A stretch of DNA of 64,000 bases from Simmondsia chinensis (lineage: Eukaryota > Streptophyta > Magnoliopsida > Caryophyllales > Simmondsiaceae). Below, in pieces: positions 39,301 through 48,688 of this stretch. The stretch is from contig JAGTTD010000005.1 of the NCBI GenBank assembly GCA_018398585.1, positions 5,449,355 to 5,513,354 on the forward strand. Reading direction: 5' to 3'. The notes beneath the pieces are model-generated. The model worked only from the letters and a program-made list of their open reading frames with translations. It made no database searches and was not told the DNA's origin. The translations under genes were made by a program, and so were the position numbers. Each line of letters opens with the position of its first letter. The first letter of the stretch is position 1.

Positions 39301-42300
39301 AGAAAACCCCTTCACAAATAAAATCACTCACTAAACCCCCTAATTTTTGAAAAATTTTCACTTTGCCCCCAAACAATTTTTTTTTGACCATTTTGCCCCT
39401 CAAAATAAAATGGTTAAGTGTTTGATTTTATTTTTAGGTAGGGATTTTATATTTTAAAAAAAATAAGGATTTTTTGTTTAATTTTTTAAAAAGGGAGTTT
39501 TTCTATATGTATAAAAATTATTATTTTAATCAATTATAGTAGTAATATTATAATATCAACAAATTTTATCTCATATTTTTTTTATGAAACTTTTGAAAAT
39601 ATTTTTTATCTTCTGAACTTATAATATTTACTATAATTAATTAAAACAATTATATTTTTATAAATATAGAAATTTTCTTTAATTTCTTTGTTAAAAGCAT
39701 AAAATTTCTAATTTTTGTCTAATAATATAAAACTCCCTTTTAAAAACAAATTTAAACATTGGGGGAAAAATGGTTAAAAATAAGTTGCATGGGGGTTAAG
39801 TGATAAACTTTTAAAAGTGAGGGGGTTTAGTGAGTGAGAGGGGTTTTCTGTTATTGAAGCAAAAGTCAGGGGGGTTTTCTGTAATTTACCCTTATTTTTA
39901 ATTTTAGATAAATATTATTGAGTTCTGATTTTAGGTAGCCAGTGGTGCTACGTAAAGTCCTTTCCTTATCTACTTTCCTGAAAGGTTTCACATTTCATAT
40001 GTAACATTGGAGAAGCCAGAGCCAAAGCTGTGAACTTTATAAATGGAGACCGTATTGCTGCAATGACCTCAATCCTTGTGTACTGGGGTGCTGGCCCGTT
40101 TGTAATTGTGTGGATTTCCTTTTTAGTTCTTTGCCTCAACTAACGTAATAGAAATCTGAAAAGTACCAGACAGGCTTGTTGACGCAGCTACAGATGTAGC
40201 TACTTCTAGATGATGCCAGAGCAACAGATGGTTACAGCTTGTTTACCTGTAAAGTAACTAGTTGCCCGCCATTACAAAAAATCCTTAAATTGAATATATT
40301 CTATTATTAAATTGAATATATTCTATTATGGAAATAGTCACGTTACGGTGCATGTGTTTTCTGTGGATGCAAAGTAATCTGTAGAAGATATCTGAGTAGA
40401 TACCAGGATTACACGAAAATCTGCCCCTAGCTTCACTACCTTTATGTATGGAAGTGTTAATTATAAAGTTTCAGCTAGTCTATGATGTTCGTCTTATTTT
40501 AGTCATTATTGCTGTATTTTCTCTTGAGATTGTGAGTTCTCCTAGAAAAAATGAAGCATGGGAAAGAGAAACGATGTATCAATTATGATAAAGTTCCGGT
40601 TGCTTTTCTTGCTCTCGACCACTTGCTTGTTGGTGTTGCATTTGTACATGTATAATCTATTTTGCATTTTTCTTTAAACAAACGTTTCTTCCAATTCCTT
40701 GCAGAAGGATTCAGAAAATACTGGATTCCTGCAAACCTTTTGCATGTTGATTACAGCTTTAGCAACTTTCACCTTTTATTTGAGCTATTAACTACAAGCC
40801 TTTCCTTGTTCGAACCTTGCCCTTAACTTTAAGGCTATGTCATCCCATTAATTGAAAACTGTTATATGTGCAGTTAGTATGTGTTTCTTTTTTTCCCCAC
40901 TTTTGAATCCTCAAAATATTCGAGAAGTTGAAAAAATAATGTAAATGGCCGATTCTTCCTGATATAGTCCATTCTCATTTTTTTTTTCTTTTGGACAGTT
41001 TGAAAATCCAAATTTTTTTGTCTTCCTGATTCTGTTTTGGTTATATTTCCTTTTAAGTTTACTACTGATGGTCATTGTTTCCTTTGTATTAGATTTCATT
41101 GAGTCATTCAAGCGCTTTAATGAATGAGGCAAAGGATGAGAAATACAAGGATTTACGAGCTCTGCTTCAACTTCTTTCAAGTCTTTGTTCGAAAGATCTG
41201 GTACGATCTCTTCTGGTGGTTCTAAAATCAAGATATTAACTTTTGTTAATAAATTACTAGATATGTCTAGATTAAAAATGATGGTTGTTTTCAGGTTGAC
41301 TTTGCATCTGACTCCATTGAGTCACATGGCGTTAGTATTGCTCAGGTAAATATAACATATGCTCGTTCTTTTTTCACCTATACATGTCTTAGAGGTAAGT
41401 TTCTAATCTGTTGGAACGACCTCGCAGGTCGTTTACTTTGGTCTACACATAATTACGCCTCTGATATCCACGGATCTTCTAAAATACCCAAAGCTATGTC
41501 ATGATGTAAGTTCTATTTTGGTCATATGAATACAAGCTCCAGAAGTGATTTTGATTATGACCCAGCGTAAATGTCATATGCAGTACTTCTCACTGCTGTC
41601 CCATATGCTGGAGGTTTATCCTGAAATGGTTGGTCAATTAAATGCTGATGCTTTTGCCCACGTACTGGCAACTCTTGATTTTGGCCTTCGCCATCAGGTT
41701 AAGTCCTTTTCTCTTTATTCAAGTTCATTTGAAAATGCATGGCTTTTTGATGTTCAACACACATACTGATAAGCATAGAATCAAATGAAGGCCATTACAT
41801 AACATTTGTTTCATAACAAAGCTTGAGCTAGTTTTTATGTGATGCGATTGAGTATTACGTAACCATACTTTTGTGCACCCTTGATATTGAAAACGGATTG
41901 TATTTGATTTATTGAACATATTTATAATATATTTACATCTTCGAAAACTGTCAAAGCCATATCAACAGGAATGGTTTTATGGCCGTTCATTTAAATTCTC
42001 ACGAACATGAGGCTTTATATCAACTTACATTCCCTCAAAAACTCAACACGAACATCATTACGTGTTACATAATGTTTGCAACACTTCACTTCAGTGACAC
42101 AATCACTAACTACAATTTGATTCCACATTTAAAAGTGACTCATTTGCTTATACATCTCTTTCGAAATACTCATGTACCTCGAAATATTTGCTTACATTCT
42201 ACTTTGGTTCTTGTCATTGTAGGATGTAGATGTTGTTGACAAGTGCCTGAGATCGTTGAACGCTCTCGCTTCATACCACTATAAGGAGACGGTTGCTGGT

Positions 42301-43241
42301 AAGATGGGGCTGGGCTCACATGCTTCTGGATTTACAGATTCAGATGGGAAGTTTCAGGAAGGCGTTTTGAGCCGCTTTCTCCCTTCGTTGCTCCAATTGC
42401 TACTGTTTGAAGATTATAGGTAGCACTAATTTTCTTTCTGAAATGAATTTAAGGTGCTGATTGCCAAATTAAGTCCTGAAATATTTCCTTCTACAGGAGA
42501 AATTGCATTTTAATCCCTTTTTCGTTTTACAATGGTATGGAGGTAGAACAGTGTCCTAAGTAAGGCCACCAATGTTTTGGGGGAGGGGGAGATGGGCTTA
42601 TGAACCCACGACCTCATGCTTAGGAGGTGGGTGTCCTAACCACTATAGTAAACCCAACAGTTTGTGTTTTGATCTTCTTCGCTTTAGTTTTATTTGCCAT
42701 TTCATTATCACATTCTTACTACTGTGTTTTATGAAATGTTAGCACTGACCTGGTCAGTGCAGCTGCAGATGCTCTTCTTCCATTGATTCTTTGCGAGCAA
42801 GGTCTATATCAGGTATTTCGTCTGAACTTATCGTACTTTCTTGGTTTTTGAAATCTCCAAAAATGGATTGCGCTATTACAAACATGCATCCTGTTACTTG
42901 ATTGAAAGCAAACCGTAAAGAACATTGAAGATGTTATAGGATCAATGTGTACCTCTGATTAGTTTTAGGTTCCGTTTGGTTCAAGGAACTTTATTAGTAT
43001 GCTCACATGTACGGTCTTTAATAGCGACCAGTTCTATATATGACTTTTGCAGCGATTGGGGAATGAACTAATAGAGAGACAGCCAAATCCGACACTAAAA
43101 CAAAGACTAGTAAGCGCGCTGCATTCGCTAACGAGCTCGAACCAGCTTTCTTCAACACTTGATCGAATCAATTACCAGAGATTCCGTAAGAATTTGCTCC
43201 ATTTTCTTGTTGAAGTTCGTGGCTTCCTCCGTACTGTTTAA
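11977..43241 (+). CDS. XPO4: Exportin-4, complete, 32 coding exons
   Basis: Karyopherin-beta family RanGTP-dependent nuclear export receptor acting at the nuclear pore. In Arabidopsis it is reported to export TOPLESS-family corepressors; in animals it exports eIF5A. Exons: 11977-12054, 12457-12544, 14935-15043, 16414-16512, 19069-19111, 21032-21103, 21242-21337, 21550-21789, 22365-22548, 23330-23441, 23656-23742, 23883-24021, 24446-24542, 24656-24709, 24823-24932, 26480-26584, 27966-28039, 28624-28699, 28995-29216, 30235-30306, 30906-30977, 31063-31127, 31214-31316, 31420-31551, 37877-38020, 41093-41200, 41295-41345, 41428-41505, 41584-41697, 42223-42419, 42743-42812, 43053-43241. All junctions are GT-AG and phases match, giving 3480 nt (1159 aa), the usual family length. 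Family blocks include IELACSSIQ at the N-terminus, EFSPSTSSAMGLPREFH, YWLDCPIAVAARKLIVQ, ARDILLDTWTALLA, HPVVVLS, RGAASASEPRTQKAIYEMG, and FLVEVRGFLRTV at the end. No frameshift or internal stop was seen. Introns 2, 4, 24 and 25 exceed 2 kb and are swollen by mobile DNA. Confidence 0.97.
12545..14934 (+). other. XPO4 intron 2 (2.4 kb), no recognised element
   Basis: Short antisense open frames occur at 13270-13473, 13437-13688 and 13738-13950. They look like pieces of one decayed minus-strand reading region, but I recognise no family. A T tract followed by nine G (about 14500-14528) is the only simple repeat of note. Confidence 0.4.
17249..17471. mobile_element. Tourist-like (PIF/Harbinger) MITE in XPO4 intron 4
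   Basis: The left end is GGGCTTGTCCGATATCG. The inverted right end is GGGCATGTTTGGTATCA. Similarity continues for about 30 bp. The flanking triplets are TTT and TTA, one mismatch from a 3-bp TSD. At 223 bp it is non-coding. The GGGCNTGTTTGG terminus is typical of plant Tourist/Harbinger elements. Confidence 0.5.
17481..18755. mobile_element. Possible second MITE-like block in XPO4 intron 4
   Basis: CTATGTTTGGAA at the left faces the inverted TTATGTTTGGAA at the right. Both ends are followed by A-rich AGGAAAA/AAAAATG runs. The interior repeats phrases such as GGACCTTTATCAATTTT. No TSD was found, so it may be two unrelated pieces. Confidence 0.28.
19880..20180. repeat. GACCC-rich degenerate repeat in XPO4 intron 5
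   Basis: An imperfect series of AACCCAAAATGACC-like and TGACCCA-like units, the same style as at 9540-10137. It is non-coding. Confidence 0.45.
20615..20643. repeat. (TC)n microsatellite in XPO4 intron 5
   Basis: About 14 uninterrupted TC dinucleotides, about 390 bases before exon 6. Confidence 0.95.
25200..26405 (+). pseudogene. 5'-truncated LINE tail (zf-RVT plus RNase H) in XPO4 intron 15
   Basis: The open stretch 25355-25696 has KIKVFIWQALNDSLGTSEVV, then CLSCRGGPEDFHHFF. This is the zinc-binding zf-RVT domain after a plant LINE reverse transcriptase (the F.W..L.. and C..C...E..HHLF pattern). About 25860-26260 encodes WAPPPPGSWIKVNFDSS, AETVAARDAL and a decayed final RNase H block. Stops at 25696, around 25929 and at 26260, plus at least one frame break, show it is dead. 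It ends in an A-rich tail near 26400. It lies on the same strand as XPO4, and splicing of the host gene stays intact around it. Confidence 0.8.
26747..26768. repeat. 22-G homopolymer in XPO4 intron 16
   Basis: 22 consecutive G follow a GAAAGAGGAAAAAAGA purine run. A second tract of 14 G lies at 23585-23598 in intron 10. Both are on the transcribed-sense strand. Confidence 0.9.
27050..27560 (-). other. Unrecognised, possibly decayed LINE sequence in XPO4 intron 16
   Basis: The block is less AT-rich than its surroundings. Its minus strand has several short open runs rich in W, F and L. I could not match it to a family with confidence. No intact ORF is present. Confidence 0.2.
32036..32910 (+). 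repeat. 5' LTR of element B
   Basis: TATA-like CTATAAATAC at 32659-32668 gives a plausible promoter. The phrase TCACGACCCTAGCCGTGAC, which can fold with GTCACG pairing to CGTGAC, occurs twice in the LTR (start and about 32138). A 33-bp segment (GGACCGTGCCAACGCATG...) is duplicated in tandem at about 32341 and 32374. The 3' LTR has it only once. The open frames 32052-32288 and 32222-32485 are LTR sequence, not genes. Confidence 0.92.
32914..32926 (+). promoter_or_regulatory. Primer-binding site (tRNA-iMet) of element B
   Basis: TGGTATCAGAGCC, complementary to the 3' end of plant initiator tRNA-Met, stands three bases after the 5' LTR. It is the minus-strand DNA priming site. Confidence 0.93.
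34168..35253 (+). CDS. RRM protein inside LTR element B (PTB3 RRM2-like plus coiled coil)
   Basis: 361 aa, ATG at 34168. Residues 9-90 form an RNA-recognition motif. The RNP2-like strand is LLVRIGN (11-17), then LYPITEVVLHQVFSPYG (19-35), and the C-terminal part LHGRNIYNNC (69-78). This order and wording closely resemble RRM2 of plant polypyrimidine tract-binding protein PTB3 (N.LYPVT.xVLHQVFSPxG ... LQGRNIYDGC). That suggests capture of a host gene segment. Residues about 105-172 are charged and heptad-like (KTELDNIAILVQKQIELDKK), a probable coiled coil. The tail is Ser/Gln/basic with KRKRP (263-267), a possible nuclear signal. No CCHC zinc knuckle, protease or RT motif was seen. It may bind the element RNA, but function is unproven. 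Confidence 0.8.
   Translation: MAARDVRGNTLLVRIGNLLYPITEVVLHQVFSPYGCLEEIRIHSTTSLEVEAEVTFTSRRDAENAQKWLHGRNIYNNCNVMNIQVQVPLEEYRGLEVAYVMEAIRPNQEAWQQVKTELDNIAILVQKQIELDKKMKSSVDALIATAQEFNDEARTTSSKIERKIATTAQEWSYVAEDKSGEKSVSITEPNPAATNVSREVPQPGLSTTVSREPQQLVDNSRSKESAQDSTLGPCQELSALAMKKQSATQHKRGVGHVQKTGVKRKRPLPQLVSTVKITAQHPGPQQMKITSCQDHRTWTRGARRVFREEAQAWVHFPCTGIGTLKKKTQAREHFAWTGFGTRSATRINLPSFHLIVREGIG
35415..35427 (+). promoter_or_regulatory. Polypurine tract of element B
   Basis: GAAGGGGAAGGGA lies one base before the 3' LTR and is the expected primer site for plus-strand DNA synthesis. Confidence 0.85.
35429..36306 (+). repeat. 3' LTR of element B
   Basis: Same ends as the 5' LTR. It differs by a single copy of the 33-bp unit, a 13-bp insertion around 35498-35511, and an extra CTCTATTTCTCTT-like segment near 36148-36170. 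The TATA-like site is at 36033-36042. An (AT)n run follows immediately (36307-36346). Confidence 0.92.
37255..37510. repeat. Imperfect direct duplication in XPO4 intron 24
   Basis: CACCATCATCATACAATCC begins at about 37292 and again at about 37433, each followed by TGCCACTTCTCAC and ATATTCAAT. CCTCAG.TAAT.ATCATCTTCC also occurs twice. The duplicated unit is roughly 110-140 bp and non-coding. Confidence 0.65.
39258..39891. mobile_element. Long-TIR MITE in XPO4 intron 25
   Basis: The left end is GGGATAAATTATAGAAAAC. The inverted right end is GGGTAAATTACAGAAAACC. The arms match for about 130 bp, including ACTCACTAAACCCCC. Flanks TTATTTTT (39250-39257 and 39892-39899) are identical over 8 bp in AT-rich DNA. 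The centre is very AT-rich and non-coding. It is a different family from L540 but of the same architecture. Confidence 0.75.
40284..40327. repeat. 22-bp tandem duplication in XPO4 intron 25
   Basis: Two exact copies of TTAAATTGAATATATTCTAT(TA) lie head to tail. Confidence 0.85.
42560..42662 (-). repeat. tRNA-derived SINE-like sequence in XPO4 intron 30
   Basis: On the minus strand, TATAGTGGTTAGGAC fits a pol III A box. GGTCGTGGGTTCATA fits a B box about 30 bases on, with CCTCCTAAGC at the anticodon position, reminiscent of tRNA-Arg(CCT). Stems are imperfect, so it is not a working tRNA gene. A SINE head is the likeliest explanation. No tail or TSD was found. Confidence 0.5.
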
Positions 43242-44039
43242 TTCTTAAACTCATTTCATTTTTTGTGAACAAGAAGTGTGGAAAATTTTGATGAATTGGG
43301 GTCATTGTTTGTGTGAACTTGATGGAAAATGAAACCAGAGTCTCTCTCATGCAGTACAGAAGTGATTGTAACAGACATGATATTTTGTTTGATTTCGTGT
43401 TCTAATTATCTTTATTTAATTGGATAATTTATTTACTTTTATTTCAGATAAGTTGTTTCCTAGTCAATGTACTATTTAGCTCCTTAATTGTTTAATGGAA
43501 TTGGTTCTGGCCTATACATATAGGTTTGTATCATTGTTTAAGCTCATCTACGCTTATTCTAGGCTTGTGTTTACTTGTTTAGGCTTGACCTCGGTTTATC
43601 TAGACTCGAACTTAGTTCAAGTGGGCATATTTATGCTAATAAATTATAATAAGATAGACTCACATAAGCTCATTTAGACTTGTGAGCCAAGCTCGGGCTC
43701 GAAATGAGCAAGCCTTCCAAGGTGTATGATGACAATTTCACCTATCCAATGCAAAATTTTATGGTCGTTTTATGGGTTGTCAAGTTTATTAGATCAAATA
43801 TTTTATGAGCGAGAGACTTCATCTTTTGGCATTATATGCATCACAACTCTAACCAAACAATCTAATTTATTTATTTTGATGAAATATATTTTTTTCCTCT
43901 TAATTTTGTTATCTTTTTGGTATAGTTTGATAACAACTATTAATATAGAAGATGCTTTCCTCATCGAGGGGAACACATTTTTTATGGTAATCTCGTGTTA
44001 TTTGTCAAAAAGGGGAACTATCTAATATTGAATTTATAT
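43242..44039. other. XPO4 3' region and spacer
   Basis: The first 200-300 bases are presumably the XPO4 3' UTR. Around 43530-43720 the sequence repeats AGGCTTG/AGCTC phrases (CTCGGGCTCGAAATGAGC), a low-complexity style common in plant repeats. No gene was seen. Confidence 0.4.
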
Positions 44040-44054
44040 TCATTTTGAATAACT

Positions 44055-44302
44055 ACCAAAGAGGGTACCAACACGCCATCACCGGATCTCATTAGAACTC
44101 CGAGGTTAAGCGTGCTTGGGCCAGAGTAGTACCAGGATGAGTGACCTCCTGGAAAGTCCTCACCCTTAGGTTGGGGGCACTGGGAAACAGCCTCTTTTCA
44201 GGTTAACATCCTGAAGGGGGAAGGCTGTGTACATCCGCCCCCCCAGACCCTACGCAGGCGGGAGCCCTTGAGGCACTAGGTATGTTTTTTTTTTTTTTTT
44301 AA
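44055..44302 (+). mobile_element. 5S-rRNA-derived SINE, copy 1
   Basis: The 5' 110 bases copy plant 5S rRNA: CACCGGATCTCATTAGAAC, the A box GAGGTTAAGCGTGCTTGG, the intermediate element AGAGTAGTACC, and the C box GGATGAGTGACCTCCTGG. A non-5S body follows (GGGGGAAGGCTGTGTACATC, GGCGGGAGCCCTTGAGGCAC), then a run of about 18 T. A perfect 15-bp TSD, TCATTTTGAATAACT, flanks it at 44040-44054 and 44303-44317. The chimeric head, pol III internal promoter, tail and long TSD show LINE-mediated retroposition. It is not a functional 5S gene, because the 5S 3' end is missing. Confidence 0.92.
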
Positions 44303-44317
44303 TCATTTTGAATAACT

Positions 44318-45307
44318 GTTTTTTTATTAAAATAAAAAAAAAAATCTCGTAAAAGTATTAGAATTATATATGATTAAACTCTAATTATTAGATAAATTGA
44401 AAACTCTTTAAATAATTATCCTCCTAAAAATATTTGATTATAAATATATACTCCCATTAGGGAACGAACTCAAATTATACTTCTAATTGGAGAGTTCAAG
44501 CAACAACCAATCTACAATTGTATTTCCTACATTATTAACTTTAATTAGTCAAGCATTAACTTCATACAAATTTATAGAATAAAGTCAATTATTTTTAGTG
44601 ATGCAGTGTAGATAAGAAGAAAATTAGAAACGAAAAGTTCAACAGTTTTCTTTTAAATTCTTATTGCTAAAATAATTAAAAATAAAGGAAAAAAGTTTAA
44701 CTCTAATTCTCACAACTTGAAAATAGAGAGAAACACATAAAACAAAAAATAAAATTTATAAAAATTGAATGATTAAACCCAATGTTATAAAAAAAAAATG
44801 ATTAAACCCTAATCAACCTCCCTTTTTAAATAATCTTTCTTAACTAGACTTAAAATAATAAAATAAATACAAATTAAAATAAAATTTCTATATAAAGATC
44901 AACAGTGGATATTATGCTCATTTATTAATCCGTGTAGTTTTCTCCCTATCCGTCAATCGTTAAGTTTTCCTACTTGAAGGCAAACTCTTGTCCGAATCCT
45001 TCCTTGTGTGCACGTCCCGCCAAACGATTCATCTCGCCAATGCCAACCCGCCATGATCCATTCGCCCCGTAACCCACCAAAAGCTAAGACACGGCTCCAT
45101 CAAAATTTATAAAAAATATTCCTCATTCAAACAAACAAAGTCTTTTTTTTTAAAAAAACAAAGGCTGAAGTTCATTGACCTATTATGTCATTCATTATTG
45201 TCATTGGGTTTACGTGTAAGTGTTTGCTAGGTCGTGGCTGGTTAGCATAGATTATTTTTTGATACTTAAAAAAAAGTATTTTATTACATTTTTCTCAACA
45301 TTTATCA
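44318..45307. other. AT-rich spacer, nothing recognised
   Basis: No ORF with coding character, structured repeat or RNA gene was seen. A short GC-richer patch at 44980-45090 is unexplained. Confidence 0.35.
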
Positions 45308-45316
45308 ACATGTAAA

Positions 45317-45856
45317 AGATTTTTAACATTTTAGTATCCTGATATTTTTAAAAATAATAAAAAGGGTCTTGATCTTTTAGAATTATTAAAAAGGCGCCTA
45401 ACTTTTTGTCCTATTAATAAAAAGACCCCTCTCCAGGGTGATGACGCTATTTTCTATCGATAGAGCTAATGTGACAACTGTTTTTTATTAATGCTATAAT
45501 AAAATGACCTAAAGTACACATCAACATCTTTGTTCTTACTTTATAAGTATGAAATTCAAGATGTTATGTTATGTAGAAGCAATCCATTTTCGCTTAATTT
45601 GTCTCAAAATATGGTTATTAAAGAATATTTTTGTCATTTTACTGCATCATCGTTAAAAAAGTAGCTATCACGTCAGCTCTATCGGCTAAAAATGATATTA
45701 TCACTCTGGAGATGGGCCTTTTTATTAATGCGATAAAAACTTATGGGTCTTTTTATCAACAGGGAAAGAACTTAGGGGCTTGGTTAATAATTTAAAAAGC
45801 TCAAGGTTCTTTTTATTATTTCTAAAAATATCAGGGTACTAAAATGTAAATAATCC
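45317..45856 (+). mobile_element. Long-TIR MITE, family L540 copy 3
   Basis: Exactly 540 bp, the same length as copy 1. The left end is AGATTTTTAACATTTTAGTA. The inverted right end is GGATTATTTACATTTTAGTA. A perfect 9-bp TSD, ACATGTAAA, lies at 45308-45316 and 45857-45865. The centre has the same orientation as copy 1. The 9-bp TSD makes a Mutator-like origin the best reading. Confidence 0.88.
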
Positions 45857-45865
45857 ACATGTAAA

Positions 45866-46423
45866 ACTATTCCTTTTAACAATACAAATTTGTGCTTACC
45901 TTTAAAATACATCAAATGGAAAAATTAAAATATTCAAAAAATTAAAAAAATATTATTTATAATTTGACAAACAATAAATTTAAAGATAGTAATTAGGAAA
46001 AAAAAAGTTAGTTTTAGAAAATTATAAATTCATGAAATGATAAACTAAATATTATAGCATAAAATAGGTATATATATATAAAAGTGATATACTTATCATG
46101 AGAGGATAGAGTATTATTTTAGGTCAAAAAGATCTAGAGTTCGATTTTTATTTTGAATATTTGTCTGAGAAATTCTTGACTTAATGGTTCATATAATGAT
46201 GTGTGGATCATTGTATAGGCCGGGATTTACCGGACAATCGGTTTCGGGAAAAAAAATGATATAATGGAGGCATGTGGGGGAATATTTAAATATTAAATAT
46301 TAAATAGCGTGAAACGAGAAGCCCAATTTCATGCTCTTCTTTCTATTAACATTTATCTTCTTTTGTGAGGGCACTTTGGTCTTTTCCCACGTGGACTTTA
46401 AAATTAATTTCTTTTGAAAATGT
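45866..46423. other. AT-rich spacer with a weak SINE-like patch
   Basis: At 46095-46240, GGATAGAGTATTA and GATCTAGAGTTCGATT could be decayed A and B boxes, followed by GGCCGGGATTTACCGG and an A run. Too degraded for a firm call. The rest is unremarkable. Confidence 0.25.
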
Positions 46424-46432
46424 TTCTTTTTT

Positions 46433-46778
46433 GGGTTATTTTCGTCAAAGATTCTTGTACTTTATCTATTATATTAATTTAGTTTTTATACTTTTAATTA
46501 TGTTAATTAATCCATGTATAATTTAAAATGTGTCAATTTATTTATTTGGTTAAAATGTTAGATGCAAGCAACTTATTATAAATTTATCTGTTTACTCAAT
46601 TTAATCTAATTTGTGACCGAACTATTAAGAATTTCATTAAAAACTTAACATAAAATTTTTTCTAAGGACCAAATTGACATATTTTAAGTTGTACAGAGAC
46701 TAATTTGTCACAATTAAAACTACAAGGATTAAATTAAAATAATGGACAAAGTACAATGACCTTTAATATAAGTAACCC
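46433..46778. mobile_element. Long-TIR MITE, family S350, copy A
   Basis: 346 bp. The left end is GGGTTATTTTCGTCAAAGAT. The inverted right end is GGGTTACTTATATTAAAGGT. The arms match for about 120 bp through ATGTGTCAATTTA blocks. A perfect 9-bp TSD, TTCTTTTTT, lies at 46424-46432 and 46779-46787. Non-coding; Mutator-like by TSD length. Confidence 0.85.
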
Positions 46779-47210
46779 TTCTTTTTTAAAAGTTTGTCTT
46801 TGTATTGTTGGTTTATTTTTGAAATAAATAAAAAGATAGTTTGGTATCTTTTGGGTAAAAAAGTGTGTCTCTTCATGAAAAATACTGGAAAAACTATAAA
46901 CATTCCTCTTCATTCTTGAGTTTTTTACTACATTGGCACTATTATAAAAAAATTTACCAAAATGACATAGTTCCAAAAATATTTAACAAAATGATATTAT
47001 TTACTGTAAATTTATCAACATACGCCGTTTCAAACGGCGTATCCCCATCAAAAATTTTTTTTCCTTTTATATTTGGTGGGAGTACGCCGTTTCAAACGGG
47101 CTACCCCCATCAAATTTTTTTTTTTTATATTTAGTGGGAGTACGCGGTTACAAACGGCGCCGCGTACTCGCACCACACCTTTTTTTAATTATTAAAATTA
47201 TTAAATAATT

Positions 47211-47487
47211 ACTTTTAATTGTGTTTATTTAGTTCATGAACAATTTAAAATGTGTCAATTTATTTCCTTTGATCAAATTTAAGTTATATTAATGTCGTAA
47301 TTTTGAACGGTAAATAGATTTAATTAAGCAAATAGATGAATTTACATCTAACATAATTTTACCGTTCAAAATTATATCACTAACATAACTTAAATTTGAT
47401 CAAAGGAACTAAATTGATACAATTAAAAGTACAAAGACTAAATTAACACAATTAAAAAAGTGTAGGAACCTTTAGCGTAAATAACCC
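47211..47487. mobile_element. S350-family MITE, copy B (left-truncated), inside the foldback element
   Basis: It begins within the left arm at ACTTTTAATTGTG and ends GCGTAAATAACCC like full copies. The central GAACGGTAAA...TTTACCGTTC inverted pair is present. Confidence 0.6.
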
Positions 47488-47604
47488 TTTAAAATTTTAA
47501 TAATTTTTTAAATATAATAAATTTTAAAATTTATTTTTTCAAGAAAGTACACTAACTTCTTTATAACATTGTATGTGTCATCTGTTTTTCCCGAGTAATT
47601 GTTC

Positions 47605-47920
47605 TGGTCACTTATTAATTACCCCATGAAAAATTTAAAATGTGTCAATTTAGTTCCTTTGATCAAATTTAAGTTATGTTAGTAAAATAATTTTAAACGG
47701 TAAAATTATGTTAGATATAAGTAATTATTATAAATTCATCTATTTACTCAATTTAATCTATTTAATATTCAAAATTACATCACTTACATAACTTAAATTT
47801 GATCAAAGGAAATAAGTTGACACATTTTAAATTGTTCATGGATTAAATTGACACAATTAAAAGTATAAAGACCAAATTAACACAATTAGGAAAGTATAGG
47901 ACCTTTGGCGTAAATAACCC
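47605..47920. mobile_element. S350-family MITE, copy C, inside the foldback element
   Basis: The left end is decayed (ATTAATTACCCCATG). The right end is TTTGGCGTAAATAACCC. Internal arms AAAATGTGTCAATTTAG and its inverse are clear. Head-to-tail with copy B, about 100 bp apart. Confidence 0.6.
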
Positions 47921-48197
47921 TTTGAAAATTTTTAATTATTTAATAATTTTAATAATTATAAAAAAAAGGTGTGGTGGGAGTACGCTGTAAATATTAAAAA
48001 AAAAAAAAAATTTGATGCGGCATACTTCCACTAAATATAAAAAGGAAAAAAAAAAAATTTTGATGGGAGTACGCCATTTGAAACAGCGTATGTTGATAAA
48101 GCTATAGTAAATGATGCCATTTTGGTAAATATTTTTAGAACTATTTGGTAATTTTTTTTTTAAATAGTGCCAATTGGGTAAAAAACTCTTCATTCTC

Positions 48198-48688
48198 ATG
48201 ATTAACATAGATAAAAACATCACTTGAAACAACATCATTCTCTCATTCTTTAGTCTCGATTATCCATCCTCTCTATACTCCGACTCTCTCTTTGTTTTGT
48301 ATTTCATTGTATCCTCAAATTATTTCGGTATCCGTAAAATAAGCTTTAAAGAAACTGGTTTATTACATGCCTTGAAACCGGTGACTGATTTTGATGTCTA
48401 TTTTATAGTTTCCCTAACATATATAACAGAATTATAAATACTATATTTCAATCGAATTTAATTTAATCTAACTATATTATACATTTAGGAGTTACTAACT
48501 CATTCAATCTCTTTATTTTTTGAAACAATCTCCTAAGAGGTTTCACATCCTGATTTGTAAAAACTAGCCGTTTCCCGTACATTGTACAGTCTATGGATAA
48601 TGTAATTTTTGAATCTCTTTTTGGTTTTTCCTATCCACTAAAATTCTAAGTAGTTTTACTTATTTGATTAAAATCTTATTTTAAAATT
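48198..48688. other. Spacer, nothing recognised
   Basis: AT-rich DNA without coding signal or clear repeat. Confidence 0.35.

Larger units (their letters stand above)
46918..48188. mobile_element. Foldback element with about 290-bp inverted arms and internal palindromes
   Basis: The left arm (46918 to about 47207) starts GAGTTTTTTACTACATTGGC. The right arm (about 47935-48188), inverted, starts GAGTTTTTTACCCAATTGGC. Flanks TTCATTCTT (46909-46917) and TTCATTCTC (48189-48197) agree at 8 of 9 bases. Each arm carries spaced TACGCCGTTT/AAACGGCGTA modules. The one at 47020-47042 is an 11+1+11 perfect palindrome. The centre holds two partial S350 MITEs. Open frames at 46865-47134 (+) and 47936-48238 (-) are the same arm read twice and not genes. 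Confidence 0.8.

Noticed and set aside
38930..40060. Possible solo LTR interrupted by the MITE at 39258
   Set aside because: Phrases on both sides look continuous, but no partner LTR, clear TG/CA ends or TSD could be identified.
42560..42662. Functional tRNA-Arg gene
   Set aside because: Stems do not pair well and bases are missing; a SINE head is more likely.
44065..44165. 5S rRNA gene
   Set aside because: The 3' end of 5S is replaced by SINE body, and the copy has a TSD and T tail, so it is a retroposon.
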